Shown: positions 8,656 through 16,740 of the stretch, piece by piece
How positions within the stretch are numbered: the first letter of the stretch is position 1
Layout of the letters: each line of letters starts with the position of its first letter
Source of the DNA: a virus
Length of the DNA stretch: 43,636 nucleotides
IMG/VR virus record: IMGVR_UViG_3300024346_000142
Span: 1-43,636 of that record
Direction: 5' to 3' (one strand)
Translations under genes and position numbers: made by a program
Notes under the pieces: generated by a model
The model's input: only the letters and a program-made list of their open reading frames with translations
Told to the model about the DNA's origin: nothing
The model's database searches: none

Positions 8656-10087
8656 GGTCAATCCTTTCGTGGTCTGATTGCTTAAGTTTAGCATCATAAG
8701 CAGCATATTTTGCCTGTTCTTCTATATTAAAAGATTGAAGCATTAGGCTTGCCATACTTGGATTAAATAACTTTTGCCCCTGAACGACATGGTAAAAATG
8801 AGGCACCTGAAACATCTCATAGTTGTTGGAAGAGATGTCATTAAAGAAAGGAGGTCTCTCGTTCCATAATTCAAGTAATTCAGTAAGGTAATCTGGTTTT
8901 GGCATTGCCTTCTGCTCTTTCCACATAGAGCTGTCATCTCTATCTGAGATGTAGTGCAGTGATATAAACGCAAGAATGTTTTCCATCATTTCATTCATTT
9001 TTTTATTAAAAACCTTTTGCACTTTATTATGATTTGGTTGATATGTAGAGAGGTTTTCGACCAGACAGCGGATCTGTTGAATTGTTCCACCAATAGATGT
9101 TGCTTCAATGGGTTCAACAAAAGCAGATGCAAGCCCAACAGCCACACAGTTCTTGACCCACATCTCTTCTAGATGTCCGGGGCTAAATTTGATAGTTTTG
9201 AATGGCTGAACATCAAATCCCATTAGTTCAGATACTTCACGAATAGCTTGTTCATCAGAGCAATGGGCTGAAGAGTAAACATAGCCATTCCCCCTTCTTT
9301 CTTGAGTAGGGATTTCCCATACCCAACCATTAGGCATAGCTCTTGCTCTTGTATATGGTCTGATTTGTCCTGATGGATCACTTGGTGTAGGAAAAGGAAT
9401 AGCCGAGTCCATCTGCAGATACCTAGAGAAAGACTTCCACTTTGGTTCAGATACCTTTGATATCAAAAATCTTTTAATACCTGTTGCATCCAACCAGAAA
9501 TCGGATTCCACAACCTCATCGGTATCAAGCACAATTGATTCAATCAAACCATTCTCTTTATGGAGATTGACACCAGTGACTTCGGCATCAATAAACGCAA
9601 TACCCCTGTATTTAGCAATATTAGTCAAATACCTATTCAAAGCATTTGTGTCAAAATGATATTGATTTACAGATGTATGAGGATTGATTTTCCTAACTTT
9701 GTTTTCAATAATAGATCTACTTACTGTGTTTTCTGTAAGAGTTTTGTCATCTTTAATCAAATGGTTATAAAGACCATAAACATTGAAAGGAGGAAGCGTA
9801 TCTGCAAAGCCAACTGAGTGAAAGTAATCAGGGGTATGGTTAGTCCAGTTTTCAAACCTAATCCCATTTTTATGAGTTGCTCTTGTTTCAATCAGGAGTT
9901 CAGCAAGTGGTATATCGCACATATCCATGAAGATTTTCCAATGCTCTGTGCTACCTTCCCCAACACCGATAATGCCAATTTTGGATGATGAAATAATTGA
10001 GATTTCCTTGAGGGGAAAAGCTTTGTGAAGAATAAGGGCGGAGACCAGACCCGCTGTACCACTTCCAACGATAGTTATTCTGTTCAT
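8624..10087 (-). CDS. Flavin-dependent tryptophan-halogenase-like enzyme
   Basis: A 487-residue protein, close to the usual 500-540 of flavin-dependent halogenases. Seen directly: a dinucleotide-binding motif GSGTAG at 8-13; GVGEGSTEHW at 41-50, the second flavin-contact loop; a candidate catalytic lysine K73 in THKNGIRFENW; the halogenase signature WxWxIP as WVWEIP at 255-260; and FVEPIEATS at 324-332, with the Glu that pairs with the catalytic Lys in PrnA-type enzymes. These enzymes use FADH2, oxygen and halide to form hypohalous acid, which reaches the substrate through Lys. A reductase would have to come from the host. Viral homologues are known (cyanophage VirX1). Substrate unknown. Its ATG overlaps the previous stop (TAATG). 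Confidence 0.9.
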   Translation of the reverse strand: MNRITIVGSGTAGLVSALILHKAFPLKEISIISSSKIGIIGVGEGSTEHWKIFMDMCDIPLAELLIETRATHKNGIRFENWTNHTPDYFHSVGFADTLPPFNVYGLYNHLIKDDKTLTENTVSRSIIENKVRKINPHTSVNQYHFDTNALNRYLTNIAKYRGIAFIDAEVTGVNLHKENGLIESIVLDTDEVVESDFWLDATGIKRFLISKVSEPKWKSFSRYLQMDSAIPFPTPSDPSGQIRPYTRARAMPNGWVWEIPTQERRGNGYVYSSAHCSDEQAIREVSELMGFDVQPFKTIKFSPGHLEEMWVKNCVAVGLASAFVEPIEATSIGGTIQQIRCLVENLSTYQPNHNKVQKVFNKKMNEMMENILAFISLHYISDRDDSSMWKEQKAMPKPDYLTELLELWNERPPFFNDISSNNYEMFQVPHFYHVVQGQKLFNPSMASLMLQSFNIEEQAKYAAYDAKLKQSDHERIDHAESLREIQI

Positions 10088-11193
10088 TACTGAAGATGTA
10101 AAGCTTTCTTGATTTGATTTTTAGCAAGAAGAATATTATCTAAATCTGTTTTGAACTGTCCACTATCAATCATATGTAATAGTTCATTAAGATAGTTGGA
10201 TTCAGCATTTATTCCTTGTAATAAGAAAAAATCATAAATTGAAATATAGATATTCTTTTTTTCTTCTTTAAGAATGCTGTCTGGGATATCAATTTCAGGA
10301 TTTCTAGAATTCATTGAATTAAGTGATTCATAACGAATTTTTGATAAAAACCACTTTCTAAATAGAGGAGGAAATTCAGATTTTTCATCAAGAGACCCTC
10401 GACAATTGGGGTCATTTTGTAAAAACAATTTAATTGGCATATCAACTTGATATTCTTTAATTTCATCAATAACTTCTTGTGGGATACCCATACCAATCAA
10501 ACCGGCGTAGGCTGCTGTAGCTATTCTTTCATCATTATTCCAAGGGTCTTCTGTTGTCTCTGACCACTCAATTATCATTTTGACTAACCCAATAAATGTT
10601 CTAGCAATTCCAGCAACCGAGCTAACATCTTTGTAGGCACTATCTGGATAATCTTTCCATTCAAGTCTAAGAACATGAAAATTACTTACTGAACCAAAAA
10701 ATGAGAATGTCGTTTTTACAATATTTGATAATTGATGGTACTCTTCTTTGACCAAAGGTTCCCCAAGACCATTATCTTTAACTATAAAAGGAACAGCACC
10801 ATATGTTGATAGATCACATCTTTCATGATGCATTGTCATTGGTCTTCCAGACTCAAGAAAAGATGGCATTGATACAGAATCCATATATAAAAAAACAGTA
10901 TTATCTTTATTATAACTATTATTTATAAAGTCATAATTTTTTTCATACGAATCAGCTTGAATATAATCAAACCCCTCTTCCGAAGTAATTTTAAATGCAT
11001 TATCAACTTTTTTTGTTGTTAAGTACTCAAAAGCAACTATTGTATAATCACCACAAGAAAATATTTCACAATCATCATAAACAAATTCGCCTTCTGGATG
11101 GATAGACAAAACTTGAACATTTGTTTTACATTTTGTAAATGCATAGCAAGCGTATTTTGTTGTATCAATTTCGGATATATTTTTCATAATCAT
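10087..11193 (-). CDS. Unknown 368-residue protein between oxygenase and halogenase
   Basis: ATG at 11193 is chosen because it overlaps the TGA of the 2OG oxygenase (ATGA); the frame extends to 11202 only through TTG. The protein is mixed alpha/beta: an N-terminal beta-rich half containing PMTMHHERCDLSTYG, and a helical C-terminal half (EYQVDMPIKLFLQ, then KIRYESLNSMNSRN). No family was recognised and no cofactor motif is evident. The tight coupling to the oxygenase and halogenase on both sides suggests it supplies, carries or recognises their substrate. Low G+C and frequent AAT/ATA codons resemble its neighbours. Confidence 0.65.
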   Translation of the reverse strand: MIMKNISEIDTTKYACYAFTKCKTNVQVLSIHPEGEFVYDDCEIFSCGDYTIVAFEYLTTKKVDNAFKITSEEGFDYIQADSYEKNYDFINNSYNKDNTVFLYMDSVSMPSFLESGRPMTMHHERCDLSTYGAVPFIVKDNGLGEPLVKEEYHQLSNIVKTTFSFFGSVSNFHVLRLEWKDYPDSAYKDVSSVAGIARTFIGLVKMIIEWSETTEDPWNNDERIATAAYAGLIGMGIPQEVIDEIKEYQVDMPIKLFLQNDPNCRGSLDEKSEFPPLFRKWFLSKIRYESLNSMNSRNPEIDIPDSILKEEKKNIYISIYDFFLLQGINAESNYLNELLHMIDSGQFKTDLDNILLAKNQIKKALHLQ

Positions 11194-11780
11194 TGGAACC
11201 AAGTCACTAAACTATATTTTAGCCCACTTAGGACTGGATTAGCAACATGTGTGTAAGGGAAGTTAGAAGGAAATAGGATTAACGAGTTCTTTTGTAATTT
11301 TAACGATATATCAAAATAGGGGAATTCCAACTCTCCTCCATCATGGTCATCTCCCAGATTAGCAACTAAACTTAGTACACGGCTATTATTTGGTGCATGG
11401 TCATGATGGTTATGATATTCACCACTAGGACCATATTTGAGGAGATTGAACCCATCATTGCCACGCAGTTCAAGATTAAAACAATTCCGATAATCCCATA
11501 CGCACTGATCAATATCCTTAAAAATCTCTATGAAATGATCAGATAAGTCCTTAAGACCGTCTGATATGTTTTCTTGGAGCAAATTAGTTAAAGACATTTC
11601 ATACGATGTTCTATATTCAGAAACCATTCCTTGACCTCCACCACCAGTGCCGGATGAGGACCAAGACAGGTATGCCCAATCTCTTTCTGATTCAGATTCT
11701 ATTTTTTCAATAAAATCACCGCAATCAAAAGCGTTCTCATAAACCCAAATAGCTGGTTGTTTTTCTTTTTTAATAAACAC
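11190..11780 (-). CDS. 2OG-Fe(II) dioxygenase (prolyl-4-hydroxylase-like)
   Basis: A 196-residue protein starting at GTG 11780, with 11 bases of overlap with the previous gene. The double-stranded beta-helix signature is complete: HxD at H125-D127 (in EYHNHHDH), GGELEFPYF at 148-156, the distal metal-binding His at H178 in YTHVANPV, and K188 in SGLKYSLVTWF at the 2-oxoglutarate carboxylate position, where Arg or Lys is usual. Such enzymes hydroxylate peptides or small molecules using iron, oxygen and 2-oxoglutarate. An N-terminal Gly-rich stretch (SSSGTGGGGQG) is unusual. It is the first recognisable enzyme of the halogenase cassette; substrate unknown. Confidence 0.87.
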   Translation of the reverse strand: MFIKKEKQPAIWVYENAFDCGDFIEKIESESERDWAYLSWSSSGTGGGGQGMVSEYRTSYEMSLTNLLQENISDGLKDLSDHFIEIFKDIDQCVWDYRNCFNLELRGNDGFNLLKYGPSGEYHNHHDHAPNNSRVLSLVANLGDDHDGGELEFPYFDISLKLQKNSLILFPSNFPYTHVANPVLSGLKYSLVTWFQ

Positions 11781-12168
11781 TAAATATGACCTTTTCTAGT
11801 TCTACTGTATCAGAAAGAATAGCTTCATAGTCACCAGAGCTATTGCATAAGAAAAAAAATCTCAAATAGTGTTTTTCAAACACATTTGGTTTAATAATAT
11901 TATTTTCAAAAATAATATTTGCATTCTTTGTAAAAGTTATAAAATCATTATTTATGGTAACAATTTGATGAAAACCTTTTTTTACATTTTTAATATAATT
12001 AATATTATTGAATTCAGGTATTAATATAATCTGAGTTTTTTCTCTGTCAAAGTCCAGTAAATCAAGTTCTTCTGAACTTCCCATGTTAATTGGCAGATGG
12101 CTATCTTTGGCTAAAGAACTAGCTTCTTCTAGTAATTCTTCCGAAGGGCAATAGATGACCCTGCGCAT
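11770..12168 (-). CDS. Hypothetical protein of the oxygenase-halogenase cassette
   Basis: A 132-residue protein, MRRVIYCPSEELLEEASSL at the N-terminus, then a beta-strand IILIPEFN near residues 47-54 and a hydrophobic FITFTKNANIIFENNII stretch. Its ATG follows the upstream TAA without a gap, and its end overlaps the oxygenase GTG. No family was recognised. Tight packing suggests co-translation with the oxygenase, so a carrier, adaptor or substrate-binding role is possible but unsupported by motifs. Confidence 0.55.
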   Translation of the reverse strand: MRRVIYCPSEELLEEASSLAKDSHLPINMGSSEELDLLDFDREKTQIILIPEFNNINYIKNVKKGFHQIVTINNDFITFTKNANIIFENNIIKPNVFEKHYLRFFFLCNSSGDYEAILSDTVELEKVIFSVY

Positions 12169-12399
12169 TTATAGACTATTCTTGATGCTCTTGATATTAG
12201 AAATCTTTTCAAGAAGGTCTTCGATTCTATGAAAGATTGACATGGGGGAAGCCTCTGTCGGGACCTCGTAAGTGGTTTCATCAAATGCTTCTGGGTCATA
12301 GCCAGCTTCAAGCAGGCAATTAAATAAATTGATCTGAGCTGATGTCAGCACTTGATCAAGCGATCTAATTTTGTCTTCTCTTGTTAAAGTAAATTCCAT
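12169..12399 (-). CDS. Small acidic hypothetical protein, first gene of the cassette
   Basis: A 76-residue, mostly helical, acidic protein (MEFTLTREDKIRSLDQVL..., then LLEAGYDPEAFDETTYEV). AGGAG precedes the ATG by seven bases, giving a better ribosome site than the genes that follow, which rely on overlap. It ends directly at the ATG of the next gene. Family not recognised. As the leader of the oxygenase-halogenase cassette it could be a peptide substrate or carrier, but no Trp is present, so it is an unlikely halogenation substrate itself. Confidence 0.55.
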   Translation of the reverse strand: MEFTLTREDKIRSLDQVLTSAQINLFNCLLEAGYDPEAFDETTYEVPTEASPMSIFHRIEDLLEKISNIKSIKNSL

Positions 12400-12407
12400 T
12401 TTATCTC

Positions 12408-14210
12408 CTATGCGTTAAGTACAGTTACTACTGTACCAGAACTTGCAGTATTACTACCAACAACACCGCCAGAAACACTTGTCTGTATTCCTACTGGGGT
12501 AGTCTCTGTTACGATAATTATACCACCACCACCACCTGATTGACCAGCAGTTCCTGCAGTTGTTGAGCCATTTGTTCCTGCAGTTGTATGAGCATTGGTT
12601 CCTGCAGTTGTATGAGCATTGGTTCCTGCAGTTGTTGAGCCGTTAGTTCCATTCGTTCCAGCAGCTCCAGCAGCGCCTCCGGCAGCATGAAGATGACCGA
12701 CATGACTGACCGTACCGGCATTACGATGAGCATTTGTATGTCCATAACCGACTCTCGCTCCATGATGTCTTGGAGTGGTGTAGTGATGCCCCTTCCAGTC
12801 TGCACATTGCATTGATCCAGAATGCCAGTTGTGATGTTCAGGGCTTGAGTCAACATGCTGCTGATGAGTATTTCCCGAATACGCTACACCCGGTTGATTT
12901 CTGTGACCGTGGTTGTGACCAATACCATTTTGATTATGAAAATTTGCTGTATTCTCAGCAGCATCGTGTGGAGAATATCCATGATAATGACCATAGGGAC
13001 TATTGTGAAAATGTCCAGCTCCATGACCATGTGTACCATCACCACAGGGTGAGTCAACATATACGGCATGATAAACATATCTATCGTGGTGTACACCTTG
13101 TGAGGTATGTGGAACATGACTGCCATGAGGGAGAGCTGGGGCAGGATAGGCTTGATGGTGTCCATGAGAACCGTCACCCGTGATGTAAGAAGATGTATTA
13201 TCAGAATGGTGAGCGATTGCTTGACCCGGAGCTGCTGTACCTGCATGACCATTAGTAGCGCCTGTTCCTGTCGCTGCTCCTCCTGCATTTGTTGATGTTG
13301 CTGCCCCTCCTGCATTTGTACTGGTTGCTGATGGACCAGCCCCTGTTCCCGTTGCTGACGCACCACCTGCAACGGCATTCTTACCTTGAGCGAGGATATA
13401 ACCAGTACCAGCAAAAGTTTTTGCAACAACAATTACCAAAGGACCACCTTTTGATCCCACACCTGCTGATGCTGCGGGGGGTGTTGAACCTGCCGATGCA
13501 GCACTAATTGTCCCTGCAGCAGCTGCTGTGATAGTTCCTGCTGCAGCAGCAGCTGGGGTTGAACCTGCAGCTCCATTACCTCCAGCTGTTCCCGCACCAC
13601 CGGGAGAAAGGGTGTTTCTGTTAAGCGTTGCTCCACCACCAGCTCCAGCTCCTGAGCCAGCAGCAGCTGGAGTGACAGTTCCTGCAGCACCCGGAGTAAC
13701 AGTCCCCGCAGCACCCGGAGTAACCGTTCCTGCTGCACCCGGAGTGACAGTACCAGCAACACCATGACCACCACCAGCACCACCAGTGACAACTTTTGTA
13801 TTTGAATCAGTGTCAATATAATAACCAAGAATTGCTGTTGATACATCTCTCAAAAGAGCCGTGGACATTGTAGATGCCGTATATGTATTCCCGAATGCAT
13901 TACCGCCCAATGAAATGGTTGTAGATGTCAATACAGACGCTTGACCCGAAACAGTTCCTGTATTAGCAGTATCTGCTTGTCCAACACCAATGTTCCCATT
14001 GAGAGTTAAGGTTTCTTTAACGAATACTTTGAAACCATTTGTATTTAACATTGTTCCAGCATTGATTGTTAAATTGTTGTAATACATATCTCTAGAAAGA
14101 GAAGTATTTGAGGCAATCACCACATTGGCATCAGACCCCGTTCCATAAACAGAGTCATTACCGATTCTTTGTACTTTTGCGGGTGAAGAGTATCTTTCTA
14201 AGTTAGCCAT
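12408..14210 (-). CDS. Gly-rich, His-rich tail fibre / receptor-binding protein
   Basis: A 600-residue protein. Residues 1-150 share an architecture with the neighbouring fibre (SVYGTGSD, YYNL, GFKVFVKETLTL). Next comes a polyglycine-II-like segment with four copies of an eight-residue GTVTPGAA repeat, a strand KGGPLVIVVAK, and then, from about residue 320 to 510, a domain with about 37 histidines in some 180-190 residues (for example THGHGAGHFH, GHNHGH). A second tandem repeat (AGTNAHTT, AGTNGSTT) and a GGGGGIIIVTE strand close the molecule. Gly-rich fibre tips of this style bind receptors in other phages. The His-rich domain suggests metal binding or pH-sensitive folding. Family assignment is by architecture. 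Confidence 0.75.
   Translation of the reverse strand: MANLERYSSPAKVQRIGNDSVYGTGSDANVVIASNTSLSRDMYYNNLTINAGTMLNTNGFKVFVKETLTLNGNIGVGQADTANTGTVSGQASVLTSTTISLGGNAFGNTYTASTMSTALLRDVSTAILGYYIDTDSNTKVVTGGAGGGHGVAGTVTPGAAGTVTPGAAGTVTPGAAGTVTPAAAGSGAGAGGGATLNRNTLSPGGAGTAGGNGAAGSTPAAAAAGTITAAAAGTISAASAGSTPPAASAGVGSKGGPLVIVVAKTFAGTGYILAQGKNAVAGGASATGTGAGPSATSTNAGGAATSTNAGGAATGTGATNGHAGTAAPGQAIAHHSDNTSSYITGDGSHGHHQAYPAPALPHGSHVPHTSQGVHHDRYVYHAVYVDSPCGDGTHGHGAGHFHNSPYGHYHGYSPHDAAENTANFHNQNGIGHNHGHRNQPGVAYSGNTHQQHVDSSPEHHNWHSGSMQCADWKGHHYTTPRHHGARVGYGHTNAHRNAGTVSHVGHLHAAGGAAGAAGTNGTNGSTTAGTNAHTTAGTNAHTTAGTNGSTTAGTAGQSGGGGGIIIVTETTPVGIQTSVSGGVVGSNTASSGTVVTVLNA
12551..12646 (-). repeat. 24-bp tandem repeat, four copies, in the His-rich fibre gene
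   Basis: Units begin at 12551, 12575, 12599 and 12623, each starting TTCCTGCAGTTGT. They encode an eight-residue AGTN(A/G)(H/S)TT repeat. The exact 24-bp period keeps the frame, so slippage would change fibre length by whole repeats. Confidence 0.88.
13669..13764 (-). repeat. 24-bp tandem repeat, four copies, Gly/Pro-rich segment of the same fibre
   Basis: Units begin at 13669, 13693, 13717 and 13741, each starting GGAGT(G/A)AC. They encode GTVTPGAA-type repeats, compatible with a polyglycine-II or collagen-like rod. As with the second array in this gene, the period is a multiple of three. Confidence 0.88.
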
Positions 14211-14211
14211 A

Positions 14212-14940
14212 TTAAACTAATTGGGAGTAAATAACCGTACCTGCTACACAGCTTGTTCCGCCAGTTACATCTGTTGTGATTCCTGTTGGTAATGTTGCGT
14301 GTGTTGATACCAGAATGATTACTCCACCTCCTCCACCATTGGCTCCAGTTGCTCCAGTAGCTTTTATATTGGCACTTGTAGCCGAAATGTATCTTGCCCC
14401 AATTATAACAACTCCACCGCCTACACCGGCTGATCCGCCAGCTCCACCATAAAGGAAAGCTGGTGTGGTATTGCTTGCGTTAATAACATATCCCTTAATA
14501 GAATGAATTGGCTGATAGTAGTAGGCACTTTGGGTTGTCTTATCCCCCGTACCACCCTGAGCTACCGTTGGCACAAGTGCTGTCTGTGTTGCACTGTTTC
14601 CGCCAAGACTATTTGATACAGCACCAGAAATACCTCCACCACCTCGGATTGAGCCAACACCAGAAAAACCTGTTGTCATCGTATATGTGTTTGCTGTTCC
14701 AACACCGATTGTTGAGTTAGAACTAAGAGTAAGGAGGTTCTTCACAAAGACACGATAGCCAGCCGTGTTTAAAACAACATTTGAGTCAACAGAAAGATTG
14801 TAGTAAAACTTATCTGATGTAAGAGTTGTATTTGCAGAGATGGTAACGGATCCATCAGAACCAGTCCCGTAAACTGAGTCGGCAGCATCAACGAAGGAAG
14901 CAAAAGCGTTAAGTGTTGGATAGCGGGCTATTCCTGTCAT
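14212..14940 (-). CDS. Gly-rich tail fibre protein, paralogue of the His-rich fibre
   Basis: A 242-residue protein sharing with the preceding-strand neighbour the segments DSVYGTGSDGSVTI, FYYNLSVDS, AGYRVFVKNLLTL, IGVGTANT and a terminal GGGGGVIILVST strand. The middle GGAGGSAGVGGGVVIIGARYI lacks the His-rich insertion of the larger paralogue. The two genes lie one base apart, so a tandem duplication with later expansion of one copy is the simplest reading. It probably forms a compact version of the same fibre tip or its assembly partner. Confidence 0.75.
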   Translation of the reverse strand: MTGIARYPTLNAFASFVDAADSVYGTGSDGSVTISANTTLTSDKFYYNLSVDSNVVLNTAGYRVFVKNLLTLSSNSTIGVGTANTYTMTTGFSGVGSIRGGGGISGAVSNSLGGNSATQTALVPTVAQGGTGDKTTQSAYYYQPIHSIKGYVINASNTTPAFLYGGAGGSAGVGGGVVIIGARYISATSANIKATGATGANGGGGGVIILVSTHATLPTGITTDVTGGTSCVAGTVIYSQLV

Positions 14941-15296
14941 GATTCTTCAATTCCTACTACTGTGAGGTTTACCGCAGTATTGCTACTTGCAAATGAAATA
15001 AGTTGATCACTACTTGTGGCATTTGCTGTATTGCCATTATTTGTTAGAACTATTGAGCAAGCAAAAGAAATTGTTTCATTGGCGGATATAGCAAATGAAC
15101 TAAGGATGTCATGAGTATTAGCCTCAGCCACACCTGCTGGTTTTAAACGAACCGTGACTGTTTTAGCCGTAGCTGTTGTGTTGGTCATTATAATTTGCTT
15201 AACAATAGTCGTTGTGCTTAGCGGGGTAGTATAGACAACTGTGTTGGCTGTGGTTATTTGAGTTGGACCAGAAAGCCTTTTTTGTGTTACAGCCAT
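14937..15296 (-). CDS. Small beta-sandwich virion protein (fibre-associated)
   Basis: A 119-residue Thr/Ala/Asn-rich protein: MAVTQKRLSGPTQITTANTV, then IVKQIIMTNTTATAKTVTV, IL..FAISANETISF and a closing strand NLTVVGIEES. It shares its layout (start strand, 'VTKQI(I)xxNT', 'xIxAxExIxF/LDT', final VxGxE strand) with the proteins at 17970-18308 and 23973-24308, indicating an amplified family. The start overlaps the stop of the 50-residue gene (TAATG). Likely a virion decoration or fibre adaptor; function inferred from context. Confidence 0.6.
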   Translation of the reverse strand: MAVTQKRLSGPTQITTANTVVYTTPLSTTTIVKQIIMTNTTATAKTVTVRLKPAGVAEANTHDILSSFAISANETISFACSIVLTNNGNTANATSSDQLISFASSNTAVNLTVVGIEES

Positions 15297-15448
15297 TACA
15301 AGACCTCCATGTATAGTTTAATTAAAGTATCTCTGAGAACAGTTGTATTGTCAACCATAACCCATTTTTCCCCATCATATTGCCATGTTTTATTCCCTAC
15401 AGCGTATGTTTGATTTAAAGTCGGGGTGTTCGGAAAATCAATAGCCAT
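15296..15448 (-). CDS. Small fibre-associated protein (50 residues)
   Basis: Reads from ATG 15448 to TAA at 15296-15298. The sequence MAIDFPNTPTLNQTY, then VGNKTWQYDGEKWVMV, matches a short beta motif (YxxGxxxWxYDGxKW) common in phage tail and fibre proteins, where it forms a compact Trp-anchored hairpin. Its stop overlaps the next start by TAATG. No good ribosome site is visible; a ten-codon micro-ORF with a good one lies just upstream and could couple translation into it. Confidence 0.65.
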   Translation of the reverse strand: MAIDFPNTPTLNQTYAVGNKTWQYDGEKWVMVDNTTVLRDTLIKLYMEVL

Positions 15449-15455
15449 ATATCAA

Positions 15456-15488
15456 TTATACCTTATTAGCGATTACAGCGATACGCAT
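15456..15488 (-). CDS. Possible ten-residue leader peptide
   Basis: A micro-ORF MRIAVIANKV followed by TAA. AGAAGGA lies seven bases before its ATG, better than the ribosome site of the following 50-residue gene, which starts eight bases after the micro-ORF stop. It may be a coupling leader or the remnant of a decayed gene. Evidence is only the ribosome site and spacing. Confidence 0.25.
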   Translation of the reverse strand: MRIAVIANKV

Positions 15489-15511
15489 GTGGTTTCCTTC
15501 TGTTGGCAGGT

Positions 15512-16135
15512 TTAGCCTGCAATCTCCATCAAAGTAATGCGGTTTATAGAACCCGACCATAAAACAAGGGCACCTGAAGAACCACTGTGGTTAGTTCCTG
15601 TAAGAGAATAAGTAATGGGAGAAGTGGTGCCAGCAGTGTCAAAAGCGTGGATGTCATACTGTTGGTGAGCCGAAACCCCATATGAACCAGCAGATTGTAT
15701 TCCAAAGTTATGTGTCCAATCACCAAAAGTTGCACCACAAGAAGTTATTTTATTAGCATTACCAACAGCACCTCTACGAATAAACAAAGAATAGTAGTTA
15801 TTAAAAGTAGTTGGGTACGCACCAAAAGTAAAAAATATAATTATTTTTGATGAAGCAGACTTTGGGGTAATTGATGCAAGATTGCTAATAAGCATAGTTT
15901 CAGAAGTACTAGTAACATTTTGGTCTGCAAATGCTGGCTGATTAGTAACTACCTGTAATACAGAACCATTAGTTGTGGCACTTGAAGCAAAGTACCGCCA
16001 TGATGAACCGTTCCAAACACCAAGCATGTCTGTGTCGGTTTCGTAAATCATCTGACCCTCATACGGAGTTGTTGGGCGTGTTGTGGAAGTGCAAACTCCG
16101 GGGCGTAAACCTGTTGAATTATTACTAATAGCCAT
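15512..16135 (-). CDS. Tail fibre protein
   Basis: A 207-residue protein. Residues 10-50 (LRPGVCTSTTRPTTPYEGQ, then YETDTDMLGVWNGSSWRYF) form the short 'RPxxPYEGQxxYxxDTDxxxVWNGxxW' module widespread at the start of phage tail fibres, and the same module opens the next gene. The remainder is a beta-sandwich with NHSGSSGALVLWSGSINRI at the end, similar to collar or head domains of fibres. Start overlaps the previous stop (TAATG). Likely a receptor-facing virion protein. Confidence 0.7.
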   Translation of the reverse strand: MAISNNSTGLRPGVCTSTTRPTTPYEGQMIYETDTDMLGVWNGSSWRYFASSATTNGSVLQVVTNQPAFADQNVTSTSETMLISNLASITPKSASSKIIIFFTFGAYPTTFNNYYSLFIRRGAVGNANKITSCGATFGDWTHNFGIQSAGSYGVSAHQQYDIHAFDTAGTTSPITYSLTGTNHSGSSGALVLWSGSINRITLMEIAG

Positions 16136-16740
16136 TATGCAGGTCCTATATCTTCAATTCTAAAATTTGCTCGTGCAGTATTTGAACCCAAAACACCATC
16201 AGGGTCCTCGTTAACATATCCACTTGTAGATGCACGAATTACACAATTCAAAGTAACGGAAGCACTACCGCTACTTACTCCTAGTTCTGTTGCTGTGTAT
16301 TGTTGGGAACCTTGCATTTGAAGCATGGTATAAGCAGGAGTAGAAACCCCATTCTGATAATAAAGCGTTCTCAATGTTAAACCACTTCCTGTTACATACA
16401 TCATCTGTTGTGAGCAAGCAGAAACATAAGGTTGAAATACTAATTGTGCGCTTACGAGATAGGCACGACCTGAAACAATGGTACCAGTCAATGACGATAC
16501 GGTGTATCCCGTGTTTGCTCCTGTTGGACCATAGTTTGTGGCGTTGTAATTTACAGCAATTTTTCCCCAAGGAAGATTCCAGTTTGGATACCAAGCAGTG
16601 CCATTCCAAACCAGAACAGCGTCCGTGTCTTTCTGAAAAACAACTTGACCTTCATACGGTGATGCAGGTCGTGCAGCAGAAGAATCAATTACTCCGGGCT
16701 TGATTAATGACGAAGCTCCAATTTGTTGAGATATACCCAT
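16135..16740 (-). CDS. Tail fibre protein
   Basis: A 201-residue protein from ATG 16740, chosen because GGGAGGGGG lies five bases upstream; the longer frame to 16755 would translate that site. It opens MGISQQIGASSLIKPGVIDSS, then RPASPYEGQVVFQKDTDAV, the same fibre module as the next gene, and ends with a beta-sandwich. The N-terminal MGI...LGAS/SS style is also shared with the 356-residue fibre, implying common attachment to the baseplate. Confidence 0.7.
   Translation of the reverse strand: MGISQQIGASSLIKPGVIDSSAARPASPYEGQVVFQKDTDAVLVWNGTAWYPNWNLPWGKIAVNYNATNYGPTGANTGYTVSSLTGTIVSGRAYLVSAQLVFQPYVSACSQQMMYVTGSGLTLRTLYYQNGVSTPAYTMLQMQGSQQYTATELGVSSGSASVTLNCVIRASTSGYVNEDPDGVLGSNTARANFRIEDIGPA

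Noticed and set aside
12551-13764. Possible CRISPR array
   Set aside because: The 24-bp units are contiguous tandem repeats without spacers and encode in-frame protein repeats.
12518-13846. Open frames on both strands across the His-rich fibre gene
   Set aside because: They arise from biased codon use and repeats (His-rich becomes Met/Ile- or Tyr/Cys-rich in other frames). None has a ribosome site or neighbour fit.
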